DNA of 64,000 bases from Gordonia sediminis (GCA_004193205.1 RZUM01000003.1:124001-188000); one strand, 5' to 3'. Shown: positions 45,157 to 53,951, numbered from the stretch's first letter. A program made the numbers and translations. Notes: a model not told the origin generated them from the sequence alone.

Positions 45157-46096
45157 CCGTCACAGCGCCCGCGGCCATGCCGTGTGCGACGCGCTCGATC
45201 GTGCCGACCACCTCGGCGAATCCGATCTCGCCGGGCGTGATCAGCGAGGTGTGGGTGGCTCCGGGAACCTCGATCATCGTGGGCTGTCCGGGCCCCGCGA
45301 TGTCCTCGACATAGTGACGCGCCACGCTGATCGGCACCACCCGATCCTTGGTGCCCGCGAGCACGATGACGGGTGACGAGAGGTGAGGGTTCACACTCGG
45401 ATCGGCCAGCGCATAGCGTGCGGGTACCGCCGCCGGCAGTCCTCCGAGGAATTGCCTGACGAACCTGTCGCCGTGCAGGGCGGCATACGTCATGTCCAAC
45501 GGTCCGGCTATCGAGATCACCGCCTGCGGCGGTCGCCGTTGGTGTTGCGACGCCCACACCGCGAGTTGGCCACCGGCGCTGTGGCCGACCGCGATCGTCT
45601 CTCCGCCGGCGAGAACGGCGTAGCGGTCATGCAGGGTGGCGGCGAAATCGCCGGCGTCGCGGGCGTCGGCGAGGGTGGTGGGCCAGCCGCCGCCGGAACC
45701 GAGCCGGCGGTACTCGACGCTGAAGACGGCGAGCCCGTGAGCGACCAGTACCTGCGCCAGCGGATCCATGCCGCTCACTCCTCCTGCGCCGTACCGCCAT
45801 CCGCCGCCGTGGTAGAGGACGACGAGGGGTACGGCCCGGCCGCGTTGTGGGGTTGGTAGGTAGAGGTCACCGAAGTTCTGCCGCGGATCGGCGCTATCTG
45901 CTGTCGGATAGGCGAGGCGGATCGGAACCACGCCGTGTTCCGTCAGACGGGTCGCCACCGGTGTCGCCGCCACGGTGGTCGGGGTGGTCGGCGACTCCGT
46001 TGCCGTGCACCCGGAGAAGATCAGGACGGCGGCCGTCAGGGCAGCCGCCGCAGCCGCGAACCGGTGACGGGTCAGGCCATCTCCCAGACGTGTCAT
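45140..46096 (-). CDS. Alpha/beta-hydrolase lipoprotein (esterase/lipase)
   Basis: The 318-residue product has a lipoprotein signal peptide ending in the lipobox LIFSGC (Cys30), so it is probably anchored outside the cell membrane. The fold motifs are LYHGGGWRYG (oxyanion HGGG), AVGHSAGGQLAVW (nucleophile Ser), AGTKDRVVP (Asp) and GATHTSLIT (His). It resembles BD-FAE/carboxylesterase proteins acting on acylated sugars or xenobiotic esters. The substrate is not shown. It overlaps the convergent Ddn-like gene tail to tail. Confidence 0.88.
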   Translation of the reverse strand: MTRLGDGLTRHRFAAAAAALTAAVLIFSGCTATESPTTPTTVAATPVATRLTEHGVVPIRLAYPTADSADPRQNFGDLYLPTPQRGRAVPLVVLYHGGGWRYGAGGVSGMDPLAQVLVAHGLAVFSVEYRRLGSGGGWPTTLADARDAGDFAATLHDRYAVLAGGETIAVGHSAGGQLAVWASQHQRRPPQAVISIAGPLDMTYAALHGDRFVRQFLGGLPAAVPARYALADPSVNPHLSSPVIVLAGTKDRVVPISVARHYVEDIAGPGQPTMIEVPGATHTSLITPGEIGFAEVVGTIERVAHGMAAGAVTVNRRG

Positions 46097-46221
46097 CGAG
46101 GCTTCCGACCTCGGCTGTGCATGATCGCGACCTTTCCGATCGAGCGCCGCAACAGGTGCGGTGGTGGTACTGCCTCAATTCTGAGTCCGGGGTCCTGAGG
46201 ATCTACTGAGTCCGCGGCGGA

Positions 46222-48822
46222 TCAGCGCTCCTCGCCCTGCCACACCACACGAGCGAGGGCATCTCGGTCGGCGACGTCGAGTTTGATGCACGCCCGATAG
46301 ATATGGCCTTCGACGGTCCGCACCGACACGGTGAGTCGATCGGCGATCTCACGGTTGGTCAACCCTTGCGCGACGAGCGCGATGATCTCGCGTTCGCGCG
46401 CGGTGACCGGCAACGGTTTGGCGGCGGACCGGATCGCGGCGGTGGTCGCACCGTCGCACTTCGTCGACAGGCGCAGCGCGCGTGCGCTGGATTCCGCGCT
46501 CTGCCGACGACGATTCGCCCGTTCGTGCAGCGGCACCGCCTGCGCGGCCGCGTCCCCCGCCGAGAGCGTCAGGCCGATCTCCTCGAACGCGGTCCCGACA
46601 GCGTCGAGTTCGGTCGCATCCGCCTCGGCGACCGCAGCCGCATGCCGGGCGTACAGCCCGGCGAGCGGACCTTGGGTGTGCGGCACCAATTCCGCGAGCC
46701 GGGCCGCGACGGTGCGGTCGCCGAATCGTGCCGCGTGGTGCAGAGCCTCGGCCTCGACGGCGAACTGGCAGGCCTCGTGAGCGAGGTCGGCCGCTCGATG
46801 ACACAGTTCGACGGCGCTGCGGTTGCTGCCCCCCGCCGCGGCCAGCCAGGCGCGGGCGATGATCAGCTGCGGTTCGTGGATCGCTTCGTGCGGTCCGGTG
46901 TGCTCGGCGGCGTCGGCGAGCACCTTCTCGGCGGCGGCAACGTCGCCGAGCGCGGCGTATGCCCGTGCGACGATCAGCCGGGGCGGCAGCTTCCACGGAA
47001 GGGACGTCTCGGCGTTGAGTGCCGCGAGCGCCTGTTCGATGGTGCCGATCGCCTCCCGGAACCTCCCACGGTACGTCGCGACGAGGCCGGCCATGATCTT
47101 CTCGATGGCCCAACCGACGAACTGACCCGAGGTGGAGTACTCGGCGTACTCCGCGACACGCTGGTCGGCCAGATCGAGCTGTCCGGTGGTGGTCAACGCG
47201 AGCACGTCGCCGTAGCGCACCATCACCTTCAGCATCCCGTCGGTGGCCTTGTGCTCCGCGCGGCAACGGTCCGCGATCGCCGCGAAATCGTATCCGCGAC
47301 CGGCCACGGGCATCGCGAGCCCAGCGGCGAAGGCCGCGAAGTCGGTTGCCTGGCTGGGCGATTCCGGGTTGGCGAGTACCTTCTCCGCGGCAGCGATACC
47401 CTCGTCGATCCGATTCTCGTGAACCGCCATCGCACTGGCGGCCGCTTCGACGACGAGCCGGATCGGCGGGTAGGTGACCCGGTCGAGCATCAGGTCCAGA
47501 AGTCGATGGCTGCGCTCGATGTCGCCGATCGTCCAGAACAGCCGGCTCATCCGGGGGACGCCCCACTGCACGAGTTGCAGCTCGTCGAGGTCGTCGGGGT
47601 CGAAGTCGGCGAGGGCGTCGTCGGCCTCCTCGGGGCGGCCCTGCCACAGCAGCGCCCTCGACAGCAACTCGGCGGCCGGCAACCCGCCGCCGCGTTCGTA
47701 CGCGGCTCGCGCCAGCCGCTCTCCCAATGGCAGGTTGGTCAGCGCCACAGCGTCTTTCGCGGCCGAGATCAACAGACCCGGGTCGAGGTCCTGGTCACCG
47801 TCGACACACAATGTGGCCAACCGGATGCGGTCGGCCGGACTTGTCATCGGCTGGTCTCGCAGCACCTCGACGATCCGCGCCCGCAGCGTGCGTCCGGCGG
47901 CGGTGCCGACCCGCCTGCGCACCACGTCTCCGTAGAGCGGATGACTGAACCGCACATTGACCATGGCGCCGTCGCGTGTCACCCGGATCAGTCCGCGGAC
48001 CTCGGCGATGTCCACGGACTCCTCGCCGCCGAGCGCGATCAGCGTGTCGATGTCCAACGGCTCGCAGAGCGCCAGAAGCTTCAGTGCGTCCACGGCGCCC
48101 GCACCGGCGCGGTCGATGCGGTCATCGAGCAGCGCCACGAGACCGGACGGCACCGCGGTCGGGCCGCGAAGTTGCCAGACGCCGTTGATCTCGGTCAGTG
48201 TGCCGGCGTCGACCGCCCCTTCGACCATGTTGCGCAGGAAGAGCGGATTCCCACCGGAGGAATCCCACATGACATCTGCGCTCAGACCCTCCAAAGTGCC
48301 GCCGAGGACCAGTTCCACGAGTCGTATGCACTCCGCCTTGCTGAACGGGTGCAACTCGATTCGGGCGAGGTACCCGTCCTTCCACAGTGACGTCACCGCG
48401 TCTGGAACCTGCTCGCCTGTGCGTACGGTCGCGATGACCCGCGCCGCCCGTTCGACCGCGATCTGATGCAGCAGCGTCGCCGACAGCGGGTCGAGCGCAT
48501 GCGCGTCATCGACGCCGATCACCGTATCGGGTTGTGCCACCAGCGTTTGCCGCGCGGAGGTAAGTGCGGCGATGGGATCGCGCGACGAGGTCTGCGAGAC
48601 CCACGGGGCGAACGCTCCGAGGGGGATCGCCCGCGACGACTCGGTGCATGCCGCCCAGTGCACGGTCGCGGACAGATCGGCCGTCACGGTGCGCGCCATC
48701 GTCGTCTTGCCCACGCCCGCCGCCCCCACGAGCACGACCCCGCTGCCGTCCGTGCTGGTCAGCGCGGAACGGATCGCCTGATGCTCGGTGGGTCGGCCGA
48801 GCAGCTGCCAACGACCACCCAT
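46222..48822 (-). CDS. LAL-type LuxR transcriptional regulator
   Basis: The 866-residue product has an N-terminal STAND-type ATPase (Walker A LVGAAGVGKTTMAR at about 31, Walker B VIGVDDAHAL), a long central helical region with TPR-like repeats, and a C-terminal LuxR helix-turn-helix (LTNREIADRLTVSVRTVEGH). Such regulators usually activate a nearby pathway when a small ligand binds. The ATG at 48822 follows TACCCT by 6 nt; the frame extends further upstream into the catalase gene antisense-like region, which is rejected. It lies 47 bp downstream of the haemoprotein operon on the same strand, so it may be its regulator. Confidence 0.9.
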   Translation of the reverse strand: MGGRWQLLGRPTEHQAIRSALTSTDGSGVVLVGAAGVGKTTMARTVTADLSATVHWAACTESSRAIPLGAFAPWVSQTSSRDPIAALTSARQTLVAQPDTVIGVDDAHALDPLSATLLHQIAVERAARVIATVRTGEQVPDAVTSLWKDGYLARIELHPFSKAECIRLVELVLGGTLEGLSADVMWDSSGGNPLFLRNMVEGAVDAGTLTEINGVWQLRGPTAVPSGLVALLDDRIDRAGAGAVDALKLLALCEPLDIDTLIALGGEESVDIAEVRGLIRVTRDGAMVNVRFSHPLYGDVVRRRVGTAAGRTLRARIVEVLRDQPMTSPADRIRLATLCVDGDQDLDPGLLISAAKDAVALTNLPLGERLARAAYERGGGLPAAELLSRALLWQGRPEEADDALADFDPDDLDELQLVQWGVPRMSRLFWTIGDIERSHRLLDLMLDRVTYPPIRLVVEAAASAMAVHENRIDEGIAAAEKVLANPESPSQATDFAAFAAGLAMPVAGRGYDFAAIADRCRAEHKATDGMLKVMVRYGDVLALTTTGQLDLADQRVAEYAEYSTSGQFVGWAIEKIMAGLVATYRGRFREAIGTIEQALAALNAETSLPWKLPPRLIVARAYAALGDVAAAEKVLADAAEHTGPHEAIHEPQLIIARAWLAAAGGSNRSAVELCHRAADLAHEACQFAVEAEALHHAARFGDRTVAARLAELVPHTQGPLAGLYARHAAAVAEADATELDAVGTAFEEIGLTLSAGDAAAQAVPLHERANRRRQSAESSARALRLSTKCDGATTAAIRSAAKPLPVTAREREIIALVAQGLTNREIADRLTVSVRTVEGHIYRACIKLDVADRDALARVVWQGEER

Positions 48823-48828
48823 AAGGCC

Positions 48829-48834
48829 AGGGTA
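48829..48834 (-). promoter_or_regulatory. Leaderless -10 of the LuxR gene
   Basis: TACCCT (minus strand) ends 6 nt before ATG 48822, within the 47-bp gap after the catalase-related gene. Confidence 0.5.
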
Positions 48835-48869
48835 ATGGTCGCGGGTTCCGGTCGGCGTGGCAACGGTGG

Positions 48870-49979
48870 TCACGGCGGTAGCTCCGACACGTCGGACGGT
48901 TCGAGCCTCGGCGCGTTGTTCACCCGATGCCGGAAGTCGCTGGAGGCCTCGTAGACCTTCAGCTTCAGGCGGTTGATGGACCCCAGCGGACGATGGGCGT
49001 CCAAGCCCCGCCAGGAGTTGAACGACAGCACGTCGTCGCCGAAGACGCGACGGTGCGGGGTGTCGGGGTCCTGCTCCGGGAATCGGATCGTCGCAACGGT
49101 GCGGTGCGGGGATTCGGACTCCGGCCACGCCACCGAGGCGTCCTCGATCGGCATCCGCTCGAGGTTGGTGCACAGTTGCACCTGCAGCTCGTATTCGGCG
49201 CTGTGGCAGGAGAAGAAGTCGCTGACCATCAGCGCGCACGCGTTGACGTCGGTGTTGGCGTCCATCGATGTCTCGGTGAGCGCGGCGACCTCCGGCGACG
49301 ACGGCACGTAGGCCATCTTGGCGATGTAATCGCCGTAGCGCAGGGGCGCCGAGGTGTAGAACCGGTCGCCGAGAATGTGGGTGTTCGGCTTGACGAACAC
49401 CAGCAGCGTTTCGGGCAGATGCTTGTCGCAGTGCTTGAGTGCGCCGTTGAGCCGGGACAGGATCTCGGTCCCCACCCGATAGACCGGGTCGGACAGGCGG
49501 GCCAGTGCCCATGCGGTGAGCATCCCGGTGCGGGCATAGGCGTGGGCGTCGGCGAACAGGAACTCCCGGTGCGTGACCATGATGAAGTCCTGGGTGGTGG
49601 CGGTGTCGTCCGGCAGTGCGCGCTCACCCTCGACGCCGAGCACCTTGATGCCGAGTCCCCGCACGCCACGCAGCTGATCGCTGCGGATCGCGCCGGCGGT
49701 ACTCGAGAGTCGCGCGATGATGTCATAGGTCTTGGGCGCGGCGAACATTCCCTGCGCGAGTTCGGGAGGGAGATCGGCCTTGACCTTGAGTGTGCCGCGC
49801 AGGATCCCGTGTCCCTTGGCGTGCGCGTCCCGCAGTCCGTGCTTGTAGCGCCGGTAGGAACGTTCGTTGTTGCCGCGCAGTACGCGGACGATCCGGTCGA
49901 TGTCCTTCTTCTCGCAACGGCACCGTTCCTCGATGCCCTCGCGGAATCTCACATATGTCCGGGTCTGCCCATCGGTCAT
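48870..49979 (-). CDS. Catalase-related haemoprotein (allene-oxide-synthase/peroxidase-like)
   Basis: The 369-residue product has the compact catalase fold seen in coral allene oxide synthase and in M. avium paratuberculosis MAP-2744c, which is described as an organic-peroxide-dependent enzyme. The distal His is in RDAHAKGHG (about 53). RLSSTAGAIRSDQLRGVRG follows, and the C-terminal HRPLGSINRLKLKVYEASSD holds the presumed proximal Tyr (about 343), with Lys where family members usually have Arg four residues earlier. It is much shorter than true catalases. Its ATG overlaps the stop of the upstream alpha-dioxygenase gene (ATGA), suggesting that it acts on the hydroperoxide made there. Confidence 0.85.
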   Translation of the reverse strand: MTDGQTRTYVRFREGIEERCRCEKKDIDRIVRVLRGNNERSYRRYKHGLRDAHAKGHGILRGTLKVKADLPPELAQGMFAAPKTYDIIARLSSTAGAIRSDQLRGVRGLGIKVLGVEGERALPDDTATTQDFIMVTHREFLFADAHAYARTGMLTAWALARLSDPVYRVGTEILSRLNGALKHCDKHLPETLLVFVKPNTHILGDRFYTSAPLRYGDYIAKMAYVPSSPEVAALTETSMDANTDVNACALMVSDFFSCHSAEYELQVQLCTNLERMPIEDASVAWPESESPHRTVATIRFPEQDPDTPHRRVFGDDVLSFNSWRGLDAHRPLGSINRLKLKVYEASSDFRHRVNNAPRLEPSDVSELPP

Positions 49980-51865
49980 CGTCGATGTGTCGCTTCCTGT
50001 TTCGGGGGTTGTTGGGTCGGGCAGTGCTGGGTCGGGCAGTTCCAGGGCGCGAACGGGTTGCGCACACCCTCGAGGGCCGGTGCGAGGGTGGGGAAGTGGC
50101 GCAGCAACACCGAGCGCATCGAATTGTCCCGCACCCAGGCCATACCGACCTCGGTGTACACCTCGGGCCGGAAGTCGAAGGTGAAGAATCGGTCGGCCGA
50201 CAACCGCCGCGACGCCATCACGATGAAGATGCGGAAAGCCGTGTCGCCGAAACCGAATCCGGGCGGCTTCTTTTCCGCGAGCAGACCGATCATCAGGTCG
50301 ACGCGGTCGATGTGACCGTAGATCGTCCTGAGCTCGGCCGCCCACTCCTCGTTGTCGGTCAGCTCGTCGAAATCGGTGACGCGTTTGAGCCGCAACAGCT
50401 CTCGGAACTCGTTGTAGCGGGGAACCCCGCGCTCCCGGATGCGCAGCAGATCAATCGTCGCCAGGTCGATGGGCTCGCGGTCCTTGCGCTCGAGCTGCTG
50501 CAGCGCCCGCGGGAAGTTGTGCAGGGTCAGTGCGCCAGGGTGAGCGCGACCGAAGGAGTACAGCAGGTCGGCCATCGACGACTCGCCCAACCGATCGCGC
50601 ACCTGTCTGGCCATCAGATCCGCGACCGGATGTTCCACGCCGCCCGCATCGTCGGTCTGCGACCGGAATCTGACGGTGTCGGGGATCAGCGGATGCATCC
50701 GGTAGACGGCGACGAACTCCTCGGTCAGCGAGAAGCGCACATCGTGGAAATCGGTCGGTGATCCCGGAATTCCGCAGAGCACCTCGTTGTCGACGACCCG
50801 GCCGTGGCGTCGCGATATCCGCTCGCCGAGGAGCCCGAACCATTGGCCACGCATCGCCGTGACGGTGGTCGGATGGGCGATGATCGCCGGTGTCCAGTCG
50901 ACCGTGTGGATCTTGGCCATCAGCGCACAGTTGACCAGCCGGGCCCGGTCGTAGAGCTGCTGATCGGTCAGATCCGGGTAGGCGGCGGCGAGTCGCCGAC
51001 AGATCGCGTTGTGTTCGCGCAGGAACAGCGAGTGCAGCAGTGCCAGGCCCACCCAGAAGTTGGCGAAACTTCCGTCCGGATCCTGGAGCGGTTCGGTGTC
51101 GACGGGCGGCAGTCCGAGATGGTCGAGTTTGATCTGCCCGCGATCGCCGGTTCGGATCGCATCGGCGTAGTCGGCGCGGTCACCGTAGATCTGCGATCCG
51201 TCCCACCAGAATGAGGCGGTGGCCGCGTAGGAGGGCGGCGCGTCGGGATCGTTGCCGGTGATGGCAGTGGTCCGGGGGATGGTGATCGGATCCGGGGAGG
51301 AGATGGGATCGTCGTCAGGACGCTCGATCACCCACGGATCGATGGTGCGGTCGACGCCGTGATTGAACCAGTCGTGCACCTCGAACTGAATCCATGCGGC
51401 CGCCAGTAGATTCAGAGTGGTGGCGGGCTGGAACTGCTTGCGGTCGAGGAGCCGGGTACTGATCAACCGCGGATTGGGACCGTCCACGACCCACCCGGGG
51501 GGCTCCGGATAGGTGTTCGCCAGAGGCACGTTGCGCCCGAACCGACTCCCGTAGGAGCCCATCATCGGCTCGACGACATCGTTGAAGCTGCCGTCGACCG
51601 ATCGCTCCCGATGCTCAGCGGTGTCACCGGGCTGCATCGCAGGGGCGGGATGCGGGCCGGTGTCGACGAGGTTGAACTCGCGCAGTTGGCTGCGCAAACC
51701 GACGAGGACCGCCAGTCCGAGCGGGATCCCCAGCGTCGACCAGCCGACCGCCCGGTCGACCCGCTCGGCGGCGGACGCGAGGAACCGGATGGTCAGTCCG
51801 CGCCTGTCGCGTTTCGGAGCGGGTGCCGAGTGGGACGACGACATGGGTCGTACTGGGCCGGGCAT
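49976..51865 (-). CDS. Alpha-dioxygenase (PIOX)-like haem peroxidase
   Basis: The 629-residue product belongs to the animal haem-peroxidase/cyclooxygenase superfamily and most resembles plant fatty-acid alpha-dioxygenases, which add oxygen to C2 of fatty acids to give 2-hydroperoxides. Supporting motifs are AAWIQFEVHDWFNHG (distal His about 164), AKIHTVDWTPAII, FVAVYRMHPLIPD (proximal His about 391) and TAFRIFIVMASRRLSADRFF. A weak hydrophobic segment lies near the N-terminus (LGIPLGLAVLVGL). The ATG at 51865 has GGAGGT upstream; an earlier frame extension lacks support. It is the first gene of a two-gene operon with the catalase-related protein. Confidence 0.88.
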   Translation of the reverse strand: MPGPVRPMSSSHSAPAPKRDRRGLTIRFLASAAERVDRAVGWSTLGIPLGLAVLVGLRSQLREFNLVDTGPHPAPAMQPGDTAEHRERSVDGSFNDVVEPMMGSYGSRFGRNVPLANTYPEPPGWVVDGPNPRLISTRLLDRKQFQPATTLNLLAAAWIQFEVHDWFNHGVDRTIDPWVIERPDDDPISSPDPITIPRTTAITGNDPDAPPSYAATASFWWDGSQIYGDRADYADAIRTGDRGQIKLDHLGLPPVDTEPLQDPDGSFANFWVGLALLHSLFLREHNAICRRLAAAYPDLTDQQLYDRARLVNCALMAKIHTVDWTPAIIAHPTTVTAMRGQWFGLLGERISRRHGRVVDNEVLCGIPGSPTDFHDVRFSLTEEFVAVYRMHPLIPDTVRFRSQTDDAGGVEHPVADLMARQVRDRLGESSMADLLYSFGRAHPGALTLHNFPRALQQLERKDREPIDLATIDLLRIRERGVPRYNEFRELLRLKRVTDFDELTDNEEWAAELRTIYGHIDRVDLMIGLLAEKKPPGFGFGDTAFRIFIVMASRRLSADRFFTFDFRPEVYTEVGMAWVRDNSMRSVLLRHFPTLAPALEGVRNPFAPWNCPTQHCPTQQPPKQEATHRR

Positions 51866-51925
51866 CGTAACCTCCGCTCGCGCGTGGTTTCCCACACGGT
51901 GCTCCTGGATTCTCGCTGCCGGTCC

Positions 51926-51931
51926 AGTATG
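51926..51931 (-). promoter_or_regulatory. Candidate -10 of the alpha-dioxygenase operon
   Basis: CATACT on the minus strand places transcription start near 51919 and a leader of about 54 nt that includes GGAGGT. The palindrome at 51955-51970 would lie just upstream of the -35. Confidence 0.4.
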
Positions 51932-51954
51932 GGCGCGTATGACACGGCCCACAT

Positions 51955-51970
51955 GAGTAGTCGACTACTC
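51955..51970. promoter_or_regulatory. Perfect 16-bp palindrome (candidate operator)
   Basis: GAGTAGTCGACTACTC is a perfect palindrome between the divergent alpha-dioxygenase and CYTH-like genes. Its position close to the predicted -35 of the dioxygenase operon suits a dimeric regulator. The regulator is not identified; the LuxR gene nearby is a candidate by position only. Confidence 0.6.
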
Positions 51971-52013
51971 GACCGTCGGGAACCGGTGCGCAGGCGCCCC
52001 GCCCGGTCCGCAG

Positions 52014-52853
52014 GTGCGGAGTCGATCGGGAACGGTGAACTGGGGTAGGGGCGTACTCGCGCACGCACGCAGACCGGACGGCGACGATGAAGCCGTGCTC
52101 CCACCGATCGAGATCAAAATCAACCTTGACGCCGAGGTACCGCGTGCGCTTTCGGTCCTCGAGTGCCCGCCCGAAGAGGGCAGGCGGCGCAGCATCTGGT
52201 TCGCCGAGGCGCGCACGGTCGACGGCCCTGCGCTGCCGTTGTTTGCGGGGCATCTGATCATCCGTATGCGCAGCGGTGACCGCGACGACCTGACCGTCAA
52301 ACTCCGACCATGCAGCCTCGAAGATCTGGCGCCGCGCTGGCGCCGGCCGTTCGACGACCGTGACTTCTCCTACCGCGTGGAGTCCGACTGGAGTGGCTCG
52401 CAGCATGTGCTGGCGGCCTCCGCGGTCAGCCGCCGACCCCCCGGCTCGTTGGCGCGGGCGATGCAGTCGGGGACCGATCCCGCCGAGGTTCTCGACCCCG
52501 CGCAACGCCAGTTCCTGGTCACCTGCACGCCCGGCGGGGTGCCGATCGATCACCTGGTGCCGCTCGGGCCGATCGTATCCACGACCTGGTCGGGAATCCC
52601 GCTCGCAGGTCACACTGTCGATCTGGAACGCTGGACGGTCGACGGACTGGACCTGCTGGAGATCTCGGTGCAGATCCGCGCATCGCCCGGCGAGTCGATC
52701 GAGGCCTTCGAATCGAGGGCCGACGATGAGCGGTCCACACTCGAGTCCTTCTTCCACGGTCACCGACTGCAGCCGAGTGTGGACGATACGAAGACTCGCC
52801 GGGTGCTCAGTGTGCTGGTGCGAGAGCACATGCGCCCCACCAACCGTCCATGA
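52014..52853 (+). CDS. CYTH-like hypothetical protein
   Basis: The assignment is tentative. The 279-residue product contains PPIEIKINLDAEVP, then a segment IIRMRSGDRDDLTVKLRPC whose Arg/Lys pattern recalls the tunnel residues of CYTH enzymes (triphosphatases and class IV cyclases). The C-terminal half has no recognised motif. The start is uncertain: ATG 52014 is used, but GTG 52095 would begin just before the conserved part. It is divergent from the alpha-dioxygenase gene across the palindrome. Confidence 0.6.
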   Translation: MRSRSGTVNWGRGVLAHARRPDGDDEAVLPPIEIKINLDAEVPRALSVLECPPEEGRRRSIWFAEARTVDGPALPLFAGHLIIRMRSGDRDDLTVKLRPCSLEDLAPRWRRPFDDRDFSYRVESDWSGSQHVLAASAVSRRPPGSLARAMQSGTDPAEVLDPAQRQFLVTCTPGGVPIDHLVPLGPIVSTTWSGIPLAGHTVDLERWTVDGLDLLEISVQIRASPGESIEAFESRADDERSTLESFFHGHRLQPSVDDTKTRRVLSVLVREHMRPTNRP

Positions 52854-52893
52854 GGGGTGTGCCGCGACACTGGGCAGGTGCGCCCGAAGGTGG

Positions 52894-52899
52894 GACGAT
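52894..52899 (+). promoter_or_regulatory. Leaderless-type -10 of the AraC gene
   Basis: GACGAT ends 7 nt before GTG 52907; it matches TANNNT at all fixed positions but the first. Confidence 0.35.
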
Positions 52900-52906
52900 C
52901 ACAGAC

Positions 52907-53350
52907 GTGACCGCGACAGCCTCCACTGAGCAGCGCCTCGCCGACCTGGTGCGGCTGCGCAGGGTGCGCGACCGGATCGATCGGGAGTATGCGCAGCCGC
53001 TCAACGTCGAGGCGCTGGCCCGCGGCGCCCACATGTCGGCCGGACATCTGAGCCGCGAGTTCCGCCGGGTGTACGGCGAATCCCCCTACAGCTACCTGAT
53101 GACCCGACGCATCGAACGAGCGATGACCCTGCTGCGCCGGGGCGACCTGAGCGTGACCGAGATCTGCTTCGAGGTCGGCTGCTCGTCACTGGGCACGTTC
53201 AGCACCCGTTTCAGCGAACTCGTGGGGTGCTCGCCGAGCGCCTACCGTGACCGTGAGACCGAGGAGCTGTCGGGTATCCCACCCTGCGTCGTCAAGCAGG
53301 TCAGCAGACCGATCAGGAATCGAGAAGCACCTCGCATCGGGCCGGAATAG
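52907..53350 (+). CDS. AraC-family transcriptional regulator, DNA-binding domain only
   Basis: The 147-residue product is little more than the two-HTH AraC domain: RIDREYAQPLNVEALARGAH with MSAGHLSREFRRVYGESPY, then RRGDLSVTEICFEVGCSSLG and TRFSELVGCSPSAYR. No effector domain is present, so it may respond to its level or to a partner. GTG 52907 is used; ATG 52850 would add 19 residues. The VOC gene starts 10 nt after its stop, and a uvrA2-like gene follows. Confidence 0.88.
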   Translation: MTATASTEQRLADLVRLRRVRDRIDREYAQPLNVEALARGAHMSAGHLSREFRRVYGESPYSYLMTRRIERAMTLLRRGDLSVTEICFEVGCSSLGTFSTRFSELVGCSPSAYRDRETEELSGIPPCVVKQVSRPIRNREAPRIGPE

Positions 53351-53353
53351 CGT
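53348..53353 (+). promoter_or_regulatory. Leaderless -10 of the VOC gene
   Basis: TAGCGT overlaps the AraC stop codon and ends 7 nt before ATG 53361. This supports ATG 53361 over GTG 53352 as the start. Confidence 0.45.
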
Positions 53354-53360
53354 GAATGAC

Positions 53361-53771
53361 ATGAACATCACCATTCACTACGCCTTCCTGCCACAGACCG
53401 ATCCGGATGCCGCCCTCGCGTTCTACCGCGACACCCTCGGATTCGAGGTCCGCAACGACGTCGGCTACGAGGGGATGCGCTGGATCACCGTGGGCCCACC
53501 CAACCAACCCGAGACGTCGATCGTGCTGCACCCGCCCGCCGCTGAACCCGGAATCACCGACGAGGAGCGCGCGACCATCCTCGAACTCATCGCCAAGGGC
53601 AGCTACGGTGCGATCACGCTGGCCACCGACGACCTCGACGCCCTGTTCGAGCGGCTCGTGGCCAAGGGCGCCGAGGTGCTGCAGGAACCCATGGATCAGC
53701 CCTACGGGGTCCGTGATTGCGCCTTCCGCGATCCCACCGGCAACCTGCTGCGCATCAACCAGGCGAGCTGA
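53361..53771 (+). CDS. VOC family protein (glyoxalase/bleomycin-resistance type)
   Basis: The 136-residue product is a single VOC domain: MNITIHYAFLPQTDPDAALA, FYRDTLGFEVRNDVGYEGMR, and the C-terminal GVRDCAFRDPTGNLLRINQ. Members bind or modify toxic compounds. Neighbours (AraC regulator, UvrA2) suggest a drug or DNA-damage resistance cassette. The substrate is unknown. Confidence 0.85.
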   Translation: MNITIHYAFLPQTDPDAALAFYRDTLGFEVRNDVGYEGMRWITVGPPNQPETSIVLHPPAAEPGITDEERATILELIAKGSYGAITLATDDLDALFERLVAKGAEVLQEPMDQPYGVRDCAFRDPTGNLLRINQAS

Positions 53772-53951
53772 CAGTCGGCGCAGCGATGTGCAGATTCCGC
53801 GAAGGACACGTCATCATCGGCCTGACGAGCCCGATCACCTCGACGGCACCGCCCGACCCGAACGATCTGGTTGTATCGGAGGCGTCGATACCGCCGACAC
53901 AGCACCGGATCGACCCGAACGGATGGGGCCAGGAGAACAGATGGAGACACG

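Noticed and set aside
49980-50345. N-terminal extension of the catalase-related frame
   Set aside because: It lies antisense-like inside the dioxygenase gene region in another frame; the ATGA overlap at 49979 is the natural start.
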